A stretch of DNA of 19,075 nucleotides from Hadersleviella sp041745395 (GCA_041745395.1 JBGTIZ010000400.1:1-19075), one strand, 5' to 3'; shown: positions 1-7,561, counted from the first letter of the stretch. Notes: generated by a model not told the origin, from the sequence alone. Numbers and translations are program-made.

Positions 1-61
1 GGCGGCTCGGCGTGTCAAGCCAAGGTTAGTAGTTACCTCAACAGGATGTTACCGCTCGAGA

Positions 62-96
62 AATTTCCCCAGCATTTTCATTATGCTGGGGAAATT
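62..96. terminator. Hairpin downstream of the alpha/beta-hydrolase gene
   Basis: A perfect 14-bp inverted repeat (62-75 with 83-96) surrounds a 7-nt loop. The stem core is CCCCAGCA and its outer end is AAATT, so either strand gives a stem followed by a short, weak U run. It lies about 50 nt beyond the stop codon of the minus-strand hydrolase, a fitting place for its terminator. The U run is mostly inside the stem, so efficiency is uncertain. Confidence 0.55.
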
Positions 97-144
97 GTTA
101 AGGCGGTATGATTGAGCAAAACAGCCCTGCACCCTGACCCCTGC

Positions 145-1290
145 TCAATACTTCTCAAAAAAAGCCAGCATCCGCTCCATAAACTGGTCATCCCAGCGGC
201 CATAAAAAGTGTGCGGGGCATCCGCGTACCAGAAACATTCGACGGGATGGTTTTCCGCTTGCAGACGACCGCACAGCTCTTCTGACCAGACAAAAGGCAC
301 GGTGGCGTCGAGCGTGCCGTGATGAAGACTGATGGGGGTTTGCCACTGATTTAGAGAACTCCACGGGTTCACGGCCGTGAGCAGTTCCAATGATGCGGTC
401 AATTCTTGCGCCCCATGCGCCCCCTCTGACCACACAATCACCTTCTCATAATTACGCAGTTCATCTCCACTCATCGAACCATACAACACGGCCGCGTCCA
501 ACGCCTGCGGCTGAACCGCCATCACCCGTTGCAAAATGCCGCCCCCCATGCTGTGCCCCATGGCGTGCATGGCGTTGCTGTCCGCGCGGCGCAACAGACC
601 CGACGCATCTTGGCTTTGCTGTTGGATAATCGCCATGAGATTGAGCACATCCAGCGCGTATTCCACCCGAAATAGATTGTCGCCGCCGGTGTCTGACGGG
701 GGATGATTGCGATAGCTGGGATGAAACACAAAGTAGCCCGCTTCGGCGAGGGCGTCCGCATAGCGGGTCGTGTAGGTTTTGGTCTGGTACGTATCCAGCG
801 GCATGAAGCCATGTAGCACCAGCGCCACGGGAAAACGGGTGATCTCATCGGTGAGCGGCACATTCATGAAGCCGTACACCTCGAGGCCTTCGCTCGGGTA
901 TTTAATGAGGTAGCGGGTAAAGCTATCCGTGGTTTCTATCGTTTCCACCACTTCCACCAAGCCGCCGCCGTAGCTTCGGTTACGCAGTTCGGCGATGGTT
1001 AGCCCTGCGTAGGTTTGGTCGGCGGTGGGCAGGGGTGTGACGGTGGGCGTGTCCGTGGGGACGGGCAGGGGTGTCTCTGTGGGGGGCGGGGCGTAGGTGG
1101 CGGGTAAAGGAGGGAGGGTGGCGGCGAGGGTAGGCACAGGCACGGCCGTGGACATGAGCGTTGCCAGCGGCGGCAGGTCGGGATTGGATTGGGCCACGGC
1201 CGTGGGGTTGGCGCACGCCGTCAAAAGCAGAAGAGACGCGGCTAACAACAAAAAGAATGAACGTAGAGTCGATTTGATAAGATGCGTCAT
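145..1290 (-). CDS. Secreted alpha/beta-hydrolase lipoprotein
   Basis: 381 residues. The N-terminus is a lipoprotein signal peptide: a hydrophobic stretch at about 11-25 followed by lipobox LTAC with Cys26. A Pro/Thr-rich tether follows (about 27-90), so the enzyme is probably anchored on the outside of the membrane. The catalytic part (about 125-380) has an HGF oxyanion segment at 160-162, the nucleophile elbow GHSMGG with Ser247, an acid candidate Asp328 in the GTLDATVP segment, and His360 in APHTFYG. This is the order and spacing of the dienelactone hydrolase/S9 prolyl-oligopeptidase-like fold. The substrate cannot be read from sequence; an ester or peptide hydrolase is likely. No strong Shine-Dalgarno precedes the ATG at 1290. 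The gene is transcribed alone and holds three exact copies of the CACGGCCGTG palindrome, two of them in the tether just after the signal. Confidence 0.85.
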   Translation of the reverse strand: MTHLIKSTLRSFFLLLAASLLLLTACANPTAVAQSNPDLPPLATLMSTAVPVPTLAATLPPLPATYAPPPTETPLPVPTDTPTVTPLPTADQTYAGLTIAELRNRSYGGGLVEVVETIETTDSFTRYLIKYPSEGLEVYGFMNVPLTDEITRFPVALVLHGFMPLDTYQTKTYTTRYADALAEAGYFVFHPSYRNHPPSDTGGDNLFRVEYALDVLNLMAIIQQQSQDASGLLRRADSNAMHAMGHSMGGGILQRVMAVQPQALDAAVLYGSMSGDELRNYEKVIVWSEGAHGAQELTASLELLTAVNPWSSLNQWQTPISLHHGTLDATVPFVWSEELCGRLQAENHPVECFWYADAPHTFYGRWDDQFMERMLAFFEKY

Positions 1291-1322
1291 AAGTTTGGTA
1301 TGCTGGTTGGTTTGCAGGGGCG

Positions 1323-1351
1323 ATTGTAGCTAATTTGCTGACTGTGCTAAA
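1323..1351 (-). promoter_or_regulatory. Possible promoter of the hydrolase lipoprotein gene
   Basis: Read on the minus strand, TTTAGC (1351-1346) is separated by 17 nt from TACAAT (1328-1323), about 33 nt upstream of the ATG. The -10 is good and the -35 poor, so this is only a candidate. Confidence 0.3.
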
Positions 1352-1484
1352 GTATAGGCAATCTAACCGACTTCGGACAACCGAAAAAGCATGAAGGACG
1401 AGAGAAAAAGGACGAAAGAGGCCACGCCCTCAGCGGTTAGTTTTTTGTGCAACCCATAAATGACCAATACAGAAATAGGCAAAA

Positions 1485-1883
1485 ATGAACAGCGAAATCG
1501 TTTTAACCCTCCCTACCCAACTTTATAAACGTATGCAACAATGGTCAACCTTGACCCAGCAAGACCTGTCCCAAACAGTCGCCGATGCCCTCGAATCTGC
1601 TTTTATCCCTTGGGCAGAGCTAGAAAATGCGCCCCCGATAAGCAACTTGCCTGATGACCAACTGCTTGCCCTCACCACAATCAGCATGACCCCCAACGAG
1701 GGAGAACGGCTGGACTTTTTGCAAGAAAAGCAACAAGACCATCCTTTAACACAGGCAGAGCAACAAGAGTACCAAACCCTGTTACAAACCTATCACTACC
1801 TCTGGTTACGCCAGTCACAAGCCTTGGCCGAAGCAGTTCAGCGTGGCCTGAGACCACCGATGAACGACGTGGATAATTTCTAA
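1485..1883 (+). CDS. Small ribbon-helix-helix-like protein paired with an HNH nuclease
   Basis: 132 residues, no recognised enzyme motif. The first about 40 residues (VLTLPTQLYKRMQQW, then QDLSQTVADALESAF) have the pattern of a ribbon-helix-helix unit: a short beta strand, helix, turn, helix. Such folds act as DNA-binding repressors or antitoxins. The rest is acidic and Gln-rich with predicted helices and ends in PPMNDVDNF; no membrane segment or signal is seen. The ATG at 1485 has at best a weak AGG upstream. The stop is 16 nt before the HNH gene, so the two are probably co-transcribed. Inference: a DNA-binding partner or regulator of the nuclease. The function is otherwise unknown, and the RHH assignment rests on pattern alone. 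Confidence 0.65.
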   Translation: MNSEIVLTLPTQLYKRMQQWSTLTQQDLSQTVADALESAFIPWAELENAPPISNLPDDQLLALTTISMTPNEGERLDFLQEKQQDHPLTQAEQQEYQTLLQTYHYLWLRQSQALAEAVQRGLRPPMNDVDNF

Positions 1884-1899
1884 AGCAGAATAAATTCTC

Positions 1900-2322
1900 A
1901 TGCCTCGTTTAACAGATGCTCTCCGTGAGCAGATTCGGCAGGATGCAGGGGAAAGATGTGGCTACTGCCAGACCCAACAGGAATATATGCCGTGGCCGCT
2001 AGAAATAGAGCATATTATGCCCAGAGCGCGTGGCGGTTTAGATGAACGAGATAATTTATGGTTAGCTTGTCGCTCCTGTAATGCGTATAAACGTGACCAA
2101 ATACACGGCCGTGATCCTTTAACTGGTCAACTGACCCAACTATTCAATCCACGACGCCAGGAATGGGTACGCCACTTTAGTTGGAGTACAGATGGCACAC
2201 GCATTCAGGGGAAAACTGCCTGTGGCAGAGCCACCGTTATCGCCTTAAACTTGAACAATCTTATAGCCGTGACTGTGCGACGCAATTGGGTTAATGCGGG
2301 ATGGCATCCCCCTCGCACCTAG
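1900..2322 (+). CDS. HNH endonuclease
   Basis: 140 residues with a classical zinc-stabilised HNH module: Cys20-x2-Cys23, Glu37-His38 in EIEHIMPRARGG, Asn52 in DNLWLACRSC, Cys57-x2-Cys60 and Asn61. The metal-binding and catalytic His/Asn and both Cys pairs are all present, so it should be an active DNA nuclease or nickase. The C-terminal half has no domain I recognise. It follows the small RHH-like gene by 16 nt and ends 26 nt before uup. The last codons and the TAG stop lie inside a 7-bp tandem repeat (2311-2345). One exact CACGGCCGTG copy encodes HGR at residues 69-71. Alternatives to a restriction-type role include a homing-like or mobile-element nuclease; no intron or intein is evident here. 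Confidence 0.87.
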   Translation: MPRLTDALREQIRQDAGERCGYCQTQQEYMPWPLEIEHIMPRARGGLDERDNLWLACRSCNAYKRDQIHGRDPLTGQLTQLFNPRRQEWVRHFSWSTDGTRIQGKTACGRATVIALNLNNLIAVTVRRNWVNAGWHPPRT

Positions 2323-2345
2323 CCCCTCGCCCTTCGCACCCCCCT
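2311..2345. repeat. 7-bp tandem array at the HNH stop codon
   Basis: Five degenerate heptamers in register: CCTCGCA, CCTAGCC, CCTCGCC, CTTCGCA, CCCCCCT. The array covers the HNH stop codon and fills the spacer up to the uup start. Its reverse complement (TGCGAAG, GGCGAGG, GGCTAGG, TGCGAGG) closely matches the array at 7367-7394 in opposite orientation. Confidence 0.7.
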
Positions 2346-2348
2346 CCC

Positions 2349-4235
2349 ATGAACCTCATCACCCTCGACAACATCAGCAAACGATACGGCGCACGCCTGC
2401 TTCTCGACCAAACCAGCCTCCTCATCAACGAAGGCGACCGCATTGGCCTACTCGGCCGTAACGGCAGCGGCAAATCCACCCTCCTGCGCCTCATCGCCGG
2501 GCACGAAACCCCCGACGACGGCCAAGTCACCATCTGGGGACACGTGCGCGTCCGCTACCTCGCCCAAGAGCCAGACCTCGACGACGACCACACCGTTCTC
2601 GAAGCCCTTTTCCAGAGCGATACCCCCCAAATGCGCCTCCTGCGCGACTACGAACGGGTCAGCTTTCGCCTGCAAGCCCAGCCCCATAATCCTGACCTGC
2701 AAAGCCAACTTATCGAGCTAAGTGACCAGATGACCCGCCACGACGGCTGGGCGGCTGAGGCCAACGCCAAAGCGGTCTTAACCAAACTGGGCGTGACCCA
2801 ATTCACGGCCGAAATTGGTACGCTGAGCGGCGGTCAGCGCAAGCGTGTCGCTCTGGCCCGCGCCCTGCTCGACCCCGGCCACCTGCTCATTTTGGACGAA
2901 CCGACCAACCATATTGACGCGGACGCCATTGATTGGCTCGAGGATTATTTGACCCATATGGAGTCCGCCCTGCTCATGGTCACGCATGACCGGTACTTTT
3001 TAGAGCGGGTGGTCAATCGCATTGTGGAGCTAGATAGACGGCAGTTGGTCAGCTATGACGGCAATTATCAGGCGTATTTGGCGCAACGGTCAGAACGGCA
3101 GGAGCAACTTTCCACGGCCGAGGAAAAGCGGCGACGGCTACTCGCCCGGGAGCTAGAATGGCTCCGCCGAGGCGCACAGGCGCGAAGCACCAAGCAAAAA
3201 GCGCGTAAACAGCGCATCGCCGAGATGCAAACGATAACCTATGACCGCAACGACAGCCGAGTAGCGATGGCTCTGGCGGGGCGGCGGCTGGGTAAAAAAG
3301 TCCTCGAAGCGCACAACTTGAGCAAGGCGTATGACGACCTCGTTTTGTTCAAAGGGCTTGATTTCAGCCTGCAAGCCGGTGACCGCATCGGCGTGGTGGG
3401 GCCAAATGGGGCGGGCAAAAGCACCTTTTTGGACGTGCTGGCGGGCAAAACGCCAGCCGATAGCGGCGAAATTATCTGGGGGCCAACGGTGCAACTCAGC
3501 TATTTTGACCAGCGCAGTGAAGATTTGCGCGACGAGATGACCCTCGTGGATTACATCACCGAACTCGCGCCGCTCATCCGCACGGCCGACGGCGAGCGCG
3601 TCGAGCCGCCCCAAATGCTGGAATGGTTTCTCTTTCCCCGCGAGGAACAGCGCACGCTGATAGGCAGTTTGAGCGGCGGGGAGAAGCGGCGGCTCTATTT
3701 GCTCCGCACGCTGGTGCATCAGCCCAACGTGCTGTTTTTGGATGAGCCGACGAATGATTTGGATGTGGAAACGCTGACCGTTTTGGAGGAGTTCCTTGAT
3801 AATTTTGAGGGGGCGTTGGTCGTGGTTAGCCATGACCGTTATTTTTTAGACCGCAACGTCGATTTTATTGTGCCGTTTGACCCCGACGCACCAGCGGGCG
3901 TGCTGGGCACGCGCTACCCTGCGCCGTATCGTGCCGTCAAGCCGAGCAAACCGAAGGTAGAGAAAGCGCCAGCTACGTCTGTGTTGTCGTCCACGGCCGT
4001 GTCTCCCTCCCCCAGCAAAGAGCGCAAGCTGACGTGGAAGGAAAAGCAAGAGTTAGCTAAATTAGAAACCCGACTGCCAGAGCTAGAGGCGAAACAGGCG
4101 GAGCTGGCCGAAGCGATTAACACGGCCGGGAGCGATTATCAAAAGTTAGCGGAACTCTCCACGGCGCATGACGCCACCACGGCCGAGCTAGATGAGGTGA
4201 TGCTTCGCTGGCTGGAACTGGACGAGCTAAGCTGA
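2349..4235 (+). CDS. uup: ABC-F family ATPase, Uup-like
   Basis: 628 residues from the ATG at 2349. A longer frame opens at 2301, but its 16 extra residues come from HNH sequence and the 7-bp array, and homology of this family starts at MNLITLDNISKRYG. There are two ABC cassettes with no membrane domain. The first has Walker A GRNGSGKST (36-44), LSGGQ (159-163) and LDEPTNHID (182-190). The second has GPNGAGKST (351-359), LSGGE (441-445) and LDEPTNDLD (464-472). An Arg-rich arm-type linker lies between them, and a charged coiled-coil tail (about 565-628, KEKQELAKLETRLPELEA) is the hallmark of Uup. ABC-F proteins act on ribosomes; Uup is also linked to DNA replication intermediates and transposon excision. 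No Shine-Dalgarno is visible. Several CACGGCCGA near-copies of the palindrome and one exact copy are present. Confidence 0.93.
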   Translation: MNLITLDNISKRYGARLLLDQTSLLINEGDRIGLLGRNGSGKSTLLRLIAGHETPDDGQVTIWGHVRVRYLAQEPDLDDDHTVLEALFQSDTPQMRLLRDYERVSFRLQAQPHNPDLQSQLIELSDQMTRHDGWAAEANAKAVLTKLGVTQFTAEIGTLSGGQRKRVALARALLDPGHLLILDEPTNHIDADAIDWLEDYLTHMESALLMVTHDRYFLERVVNRIVELDRRQLVSYDGNYQAYLAQRSERQEQLSTAEEKRRRLLARELEWLRRGAQARSTKQKARKQRIAEMQTITYDRNDSRVAMALAGRRLGKKVLEAHNLSKAYDDLVLFKGLDFSLQAGDRIGVVGPNGAGKSTFLDVLAGKTPADSGEIIWGPTVQLSYFDQRSEDLRDEMTLVDYITELAPLIRTADGERVEPPQMLEWFLFPREEQRTLIGSLSGGEKRRLYLLRTLVHQPNVLFLDEPTNDLDVETLTVLEEFLDNFEGALVVVSHDRYFLDRNVDFIVPFDPDAPAGVLGTRYPAPYRAVKPSKPKVEKAPATSVLSSTAVSPSPSKERKLTWKEKQELAKLETRLPELEAKQAELAEAINTAGSDYQKLAELSTAHDATTAELDEVMLRWLELDELS

Positions 4236-4252
4236 AACAGAGCCTCCCCTTT

Positions 4253-4281
4253 TCGTCATAACTGCCCAAGCTCGGTATAAT
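4253..4281 (+). promoter_or_regulatory. Likely promoter of icd
   Basis: TCGTCA (4253-4258), a 17-nt spacer and a perfect TATAAT (4276-4281) lie just after the uup stop. They would give a leader of about 180 nt before icd that contains the heptamer array and the inverted repeat described separately. Confidence 0.5.
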
Positions 4282-4329
4282 TCGCCCAGATTCCCCCTCA
4301 GGAAATTACCAATATATAGCTTTGAGCCA

Positions 4330-4418
4330 TAAGCTATAAGCTTGTTGTGTAACCACAAACGCTCTTGGTTAAAGGCTAGCTTACAGCTTACAGCTTACAG
4401 CTTACGGCTTATAGCTTA
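4330..4418. repeat. 7-bp tandem array and inverted repeat in the icd leader
   Basis: CTTACAG three times, then CTTACGG, CTTATAG and CTTA (4380-4418, preceded by a degenerate AGGCTAG). Diverged units in opposite orientation lie at about 4325-4343. As a result a 12-bp inverted repeat, TAAGCTATAAGC (4330-4341) with GCTTATAGCTTA (4407-4418), could fold a 65-nt loop. It fills most of the uup-icd spacer. Confidence 0.7.
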
Positions 4419-4457
4419 AATTACACTACGAGTCAAACCCTGACAAACTCACCCCAT

Positions 4458-4463
4458 AGGAGA
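4458..4463 (+). promoter_or_regulatory. Strong ribosome binding site of icd
   Basis: AGGAGA lies 6 nt before the ATG at 4470. This is one of the few near-consensus Shine-Dalgarno sites in the window and fixes the icd start. Confidence 0.8.
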
Positions 4464-4469
4464 AATTAA

Positions 4470-5711
4470 ATGGCATATCAACAGATTAAAGTTCCCGCCA
4501 ATGGCGAAAAAATTACGTTTGAAAATGGCAAGCTGATTGTGCCCGATGAGCCAATTGTGGCTTTTATCGAAGGCGACGGCATTGGGATTGATATTACCCC
4601 CGCCTCGATGACGGTTTGGAACACGGCCGTGGAAAAAGCTTACGGTGGTAAACGCAAAATCCACTGGATGGAAATCTACGCTGGTGAAAAAGCGGCCGCC
4701 CACTACGAAGGCAACTTCCTGCCCGACGAAACCACCGAAGCGATGCGCGAATTTTTAGTCGGCATCAAAGGCCCCCTAACCACCCCCGTCGGCGGCGGCT
4801 TCCGCAGTCTCAACGTCGCCCTGCGCCAAATCCTCGACCTGTACGCCTGCGTGCGCCCCGTGCGCTACATTCCCGGCACGCCCAGCCCCATGCGCGAACC
4901 AGAAAAAATGGACATCGTGCTGTTCCGCGAAAACACCGAAGACGTTTACTCGGGCGTTGAATTTGTGGCTGATTCACCTGAAGCGAATGAAATCATCGCC
5001 TTCTTGTCCGAAAAATTTGGCAAGCAAGTGCGCGAAAAATCCGCCATCGGCATCAAGCCTGTCAGCGAATTTGGCACCAAGCGATTGGTGCGCCAAGCTC
5101 TGCAATACGCCATTGACAACAACCGCGCCAGCGTTAGCCTCGTCCACAAAGGCAACATCATGAAGTTTACCGAAGGGGCGTTCCGCGACTGGGGTTATGA
5201 AATCGCCCGCGATGAATTTGGGGCGCAACCGCTGGACGGCGGCCCATGGCACGTCTTCAAAAACCCCAACACGGGTGAAGACATCATCGTCAACGATGTA
5301 ATTGCCGATAATATGCTCCAGCAGTTGCTGACCCGCACCGATGATTACGACGTGATTGCCACGCTCAACCTCAACGGGGATTACATGAGCGACGCGGCGG
5401 CGGCGCAGGTCGGCGGCTTGGGCATGGCTCCTGGTGGCAACATTGGGGACGGCATCGCCCTGTTTGAAGCAACGCACGGCACCGCGCCCAAATACGCGGG
5501 CAAAGATATGGTCAACCCTGGTAGCCTGATTTTGAGCGGCGAGATGATGTTGCGCTACATGGGCTGGCACGAAGCGGCTGACCTAGTCGTCGAAGCAACG
5601 GCCAAAACGATTCAGGATAAGACCGTAACCTATGATCTGCATCGCCAAATGGAAGGCGCGACCAAGCTGGCTTGCTCGGAGTTTGGCGAAGCGATCGCGG
5701 CCAATATGTAA
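4470..5711 (+). CDS. icd: Isocitrate dehydrogenase, NADP-dependent
   Basis: 413 residues, almost the length of E. coli Icd (416) and colinear with it. It catalyses oxidative decarboxylation of isocitrate to 2-oxoglutarate in the TCA cycle, in the cytosol as a homodimer. Substrate residues are in place: Ser113 in FRSLNVALRQ, Arg119, Arg129, Arg153 and Tyr160, Lys227 in HKGNIMKF. Metal-site aspartates are Asp280, Asp304 and Asp308. Lys341-Tyr342 in GTAPKYAGKDMVNP mark NADP rather than NAD preference. Ser113 corresponds to the site phosphorylated by AceK in E. coli; no aceK is seen here. Its own promoter (4253-4281) and terminator (5788-5825) suggest a monocistronic unit. One CACGGCCGTG copy encodes NTAV in a surface-type helix. 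Confidence 0.97.
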   Translation: MAYQQIKVPANGEKITFENGKLIVPDEPIVAFIEGDGIGIDITPASMTVWNTAVEKAYGGKRKIHWMEIYAGEKAAAHYEGNFLPDETTEAMREFLVGIKGPLTTPVGGGFRSLNVALRQILDLYACVRPVRYIPGTPSPMREPEKMDIVLFRENTEDVYSGVEFVADSPEANEIIAFLSEKFGKQVREKSAIGIKPVSEFGTKRLVRQALQYAIDNNRASVSLVHKGNIMKFTEGAFRDWGYEIARDEFGAQPLDGGPWHVFKNPNTGEDIIVNDVIADNMLQQLLTRTDDYDVIATLNLNGDYMSDAAAAQVGGLGMAPGGNIGDGIALFEATHGTAPKYAGKDMVNPGSLILSGEMMLRYMGWHEAADLVVEATAKTIQDKTVTYDLHRQMEGATKLACSEFGEAIAANM

Positions 5712-5787
5712 AAAACGCGAGTGGTGTGCGGTGGGTAGTAGACGGTACATCGCACGTACCTTGCCCCTTGCACCTTGTACTGATAAC

Positions 5788-5825
5788 ACGAGGGCATGTC
5801 TCTTTGTAGATATGTCCTCGTTTTT
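5788..5825 (+). terminator. Intrinsic terminator of icd
   Basis: A 14-bp stem (5788-5801 with 5808-5821) includes two G-U pairs and a 6-nt loop, CTTTGT. It is followed at once by TTTTTG. It lies about 75 nt after the icd stop and before thiD. Confidence 0.85.
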
Positions 5826-5832
5826 GTTTGGA

Positions 5833-5871
5833 TAGCTGACTAGCTGACTAGCTGACTAGCTGACTAGCTGA
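5833..5871. repeat. 8-bp tandem array upstream of thiD
   Basis: Nearly five head-to-tail copies of TAGCTGAC (5833-5871), ending about 10 nt before the thiD Shine-Dalgarno. The same GCTGA-based octamer family recurs at 9738-9772, 9985-10024, 18361-18400 and 18507-18540. Confidence 0.85.
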
Positions 5872-5893
5872 TTTTTAGAGAGGAGAGGGCAAC

Positions 5894-6685
5894 ATGGCGC
5901 AACCGGTGAAGGTGTTGAGCATTGGGGGCACTGACCCGTGTGGGGCGTATGGGTTAGTGACGGATTTGAAGGTGTTTACGGCTCTGGGGGCGCATGGCAT
6001 GGGGGCGGTGACGGTGGTGACGGCGCAGAATAGTGTGGGCTGGTATGGCGCGGAAGGTATCACGGCCGTGTTTCTCGCCCAGCAACTCGACGCGGTGCTG
6101 TCTGATTATGGGGTGGACGCGGTCAAGACGGGCTTTTTGGGGCGACCAGAAATTGTGCAGGTGGTTGCGGATAAACTGCGCGAGTATGAGGTACAAAAAG
6201 TGGTGGTTGACCCCGTGCTGGTCAATCAGCGGGGGCGGCGCATGTTTGGGGATGAGGTCACGGCCGTGTATCAGGCCGCTTTGTTCCCCTTAGCGACCAT
6301 TATCACGCCCAACGTGGATGAGCTGGCCGTGCTGGCGGGCACAGAGCAGGCGGGGGCGTCGCAAATGGCTGGCTTGGTGGCGCGTTTTAACACGGCCGTG
6401 TTGCTCACTGGCCTCGAAAACAAAGCGGACGCCACCATTAGCGACTGGCTGATTACTCCCCACGCCGCCACGCCGACCTCATGGAAACACACCTACATTG
6501 ACACCCCCAACACCGCTGGGAGCGGCGACACCCTCTCCGCCGCGCTGGCCGTTTATCTGGCCCAAGGGTTGCCGCTCGACCTAGCCAGCACCACAGCCAT
6601 CCAATTCACACAACGCGCTCTCCAGCGCGGCGCACCTTGGCGGTTGGGACAGGGGAGTGGCCCGCTGGGCCTGTGGGGAGAGTAA
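5894..6685 (+). CDS. thiD: Phosphomethylpyrimidine kinase (ThiD family)
   Basis: 263 residues, the usual length for single-domain ThiD. The family phosphorylates hydroxymethylpyrimidine and its monophosphate in thiamine synthesis. Motifs in order: GGTDPCGAYG (11-20, equivalent to the GGADPSGGAG loop), VTAQNSVG (42-49), VVDPVLV (104-110), ITPNVDEL (137-144) and the anion-hole/ATP region NTAGSGDTLSAALA (206-219). The last motif has Asp212, as in ribokinases, where E. coli ThiD has Cys, so pyridoxal kinase-type activity is also possible. AGGAGAGGG at 5881-5889 supports the ATG at 5894. No other thiamine gene and no TPP riboswitch lies nearby. Three exact CACGGCCGTG copies all encode TAV. Confidence 0.85.
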   Translation: MAQPVKVLSIGGTDPCGAYGLVTDLKVFTALGAHGMGAVTVVTAQNSVGWYGAEGITAVFLAQQLDAVLSDYGVDAVKTGFLGRPEIVQVVADKLREYEVQKVVVDPVLVNQRGRRMFGDEVTAVYQAALFPLATIITPNVDELAVLAGTEQAGASQMAGLVARFNTAVLLTGLENKADATISDWLITPHAATPTSWKHTYIDTPNTAGSGDTLSAALAVYLAQGLPLDLASTTAIQFTQRALQRGAPWRLGQGSGPLGLWGE

Positions 6686-6689
6686 GAGA

Positions 6690-6740
6690 GCGGAAGAGGA
6701 GGGGCTTCTCTGGCTTCTCTTCCTCCCTTGCTCTCAAAAA
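6690..6740 (+). terminator. Purine/pyrimidine inverted stretch after thiD
   Basis: GAGAGC ... GCTCTC and GGAAGAG ... CTCTTCC can pair imperfectly just after the thiD stop. The T run is missing on this strand (an A run follows), so it is a weak terminator candidate at best. Confidence 0.3.
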
Positions 6741-6744
6741 ACGC

Positions 6745-6773
6745 TTGTCAAAGCTTCCTGACTTGGCTATGAT
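6745..6773 (+). promoter_or_regulatory. Sigma-70-type promoter of the GbsR-like gene
   Basis: TTGTCA (6745-6750), an exact 17-nt spacer and TATGAT (6768-6773). The expected transcription start is near 6780, giving a leader of about 36 nt with a Shine-Dalgarno (AAAGGAAAGAGG) before the ATG at 6817. Confidence 0.75.
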
Positions 6774-6798
6774 ACGTTCAGAATATTTTGAACGTATC
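6771..6798. promoter_or_regulatory. Palindromic operator over the -10 and transcription start
   Basis: Perfect 10-bp arms, GATACGTTCA (6771-6780) and TGAACGTATC (6789-6798), surround an AT-rich 8-bp centre. The left arm overlaps the last bases of the -10 box and the right arm lies just past the start site, so a bound dimer would block the promoter. Autorepression by the adjacent regulator is the natural inference. Confidence 0.75.
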
Positions 6799-6816
6799 TA
6801 AAGGAAAGAGGCAGAT

Positions 6817-7362
6817 ATGGAAAACTCTAACAAAAATTTGGCGGCGGTCAACGCCAGTACGGTAGAAGGACTTGGTCTTTTGGCGAGGTTTTTTGGGTTT
6901 AGCGAAGTGATGGGGCGACTGTATGGCACGTTGCTGATGAATCCTGAACCGCTCTCGCTGGATGAGCTAGCCGAATATTTACAAATTAGCAAGGGGTCGG
7001 TCAGCATGAACATGCGCTCGATTGAGCGGTGGGGCATGGCTAAAGAGGTGTGGATGAAGGGGGAACGGCGCAAATTTTACACGGCCGAGTCAGATATGTG
7101 GCAGGTCATTCGCAATATTCTCAGCGGGCGGGAAATGCGTGAGGTGCAACGGGCGTTGCATGTGCTGGAAGCGAGTGTAGAGAAGTTGCGCCAAGCAGAA
7201 GGGGAACTGAGTCGAGAAGAGCAGGAGCTAGCCGCCTACTATTTAGAGCGGCTGTCTGACCTGCAAGCTTTTTTCAAAATGGCGGATATGGCTCTGCAAA
7301 TGGTCGTCGCTTCGGATGATGAGATGGATTTTGAGAGCATCTCCAAGCTGGAGTTGGCTTAA
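6817..7362 (+). CDS. GbsR/MarR-type transcriptional regulator
   Basis: 181 residues, cytosolic. A winged helix-turn-helix lies at about 33-90: LYGTLLMNPEPLSLDELAEY, then LQISKGSVSMNMRSIERWGM as recognition helix, then a KGERRKFYTAE wing. The pattern LSLDELAE..ISKGSVS is typical of the GbsR branch (COG1510) of MarR-like regulators, some of which control glycine-betaine uptake or synthesis. The C-terminal half (about 105-160) is a long helical dimerisation region. The gene has its own promoter with a palindromic operator, so it probably represses itself. No osmoprotectant genes lie nearby, so the regulon is unknown. A CACGGCCGA near-copy encodes TAE. A heptamer array follows the stop codon directly. 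Confidence 0.85.
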   Translation: MENSNKNLAAVNASTVEGLGLLARFFGFSEVMGRLYGTLLMNPEPLSLDELAEYLQISKGSVSMNMRSIERWGMAKEVWMKGERRKFYTAESDMWQVIRNILSGREMREVQRALHVLEASVEKLRQAEGELSREEQELAAYYLERLSDLQAFFKMADMALQMVVASDDEMDFESISKLELA

Positions 7363-7366
7363 AAAA

Positions 7367-7394
7367 GTGCGAAGGGTGAGGTGCGAGGTGCGAG
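7367..7394. repeat. 7-bp tandem array after the GbsR-like stop codon
   Basis: GTGCGAA, GGGTGAG, GTGCGAG, GTGCGAG, starting four bases after the TAA. It is the inverted counterpart of the array at 2311-2345. Confidence 0.7.
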
Positions 7395-7463
7395 GTATTG
7401 TGTCAGACCGCGCACTCATCCTCCGCGACCAACCCCTTTATTCATTATTCATTTCTGAGTGCC

Positions 7464-7530
7464 CTGAAAAAAGAGGTATTTTTGCAAAATCTACCAGAGG
7501 TGGATTTCCGCGAAAAGGGGCTTTTTTCAG
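7464..7530. promoter_or_regulatory. Inverted repeat in the spacer before the DUF84 gene
   Basis: CTGAAAAAAG (7464-7473) pairs with CTTTTTTCAG (7521-7530). Inside it lies a small palindrome, TTTTGCAAAA (7480-7489). It could terminate regulator transcription or shape the leader of the next gene. It matches no known RNA family that I recognise. Confidence 0.35.
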
Positions 7531-7561
7531 TAGGCTCATTTCTCATTACTAATTGACATAA

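Noticed and set aside
1363..1446. CTAACCG/CGGTTAG inverted repeat followed by a T run as a terminator
   Set aside because: The arms are only 7 bp with a 64-nt loop, and no gene on that strand ends before it.
2301..2348. Upstream ATG at 2301 as the uup start
   Set aside because: The extra 16 residues are encoded by HNH gene sequence and the 7-bp array, and family homology begins at 2349.
5833..5871. CRISPR-like repeat array
   Set aside because: The 8-bp units are contiguous with no spacers, so this is a simple tandem repeat.
5712..5893. TPP riboswitch before thiD
   Set aside because: The spacer is taken up by the icd terminator and the octamer array; the conserved CUGAGA and other thi-box segments are not seen.
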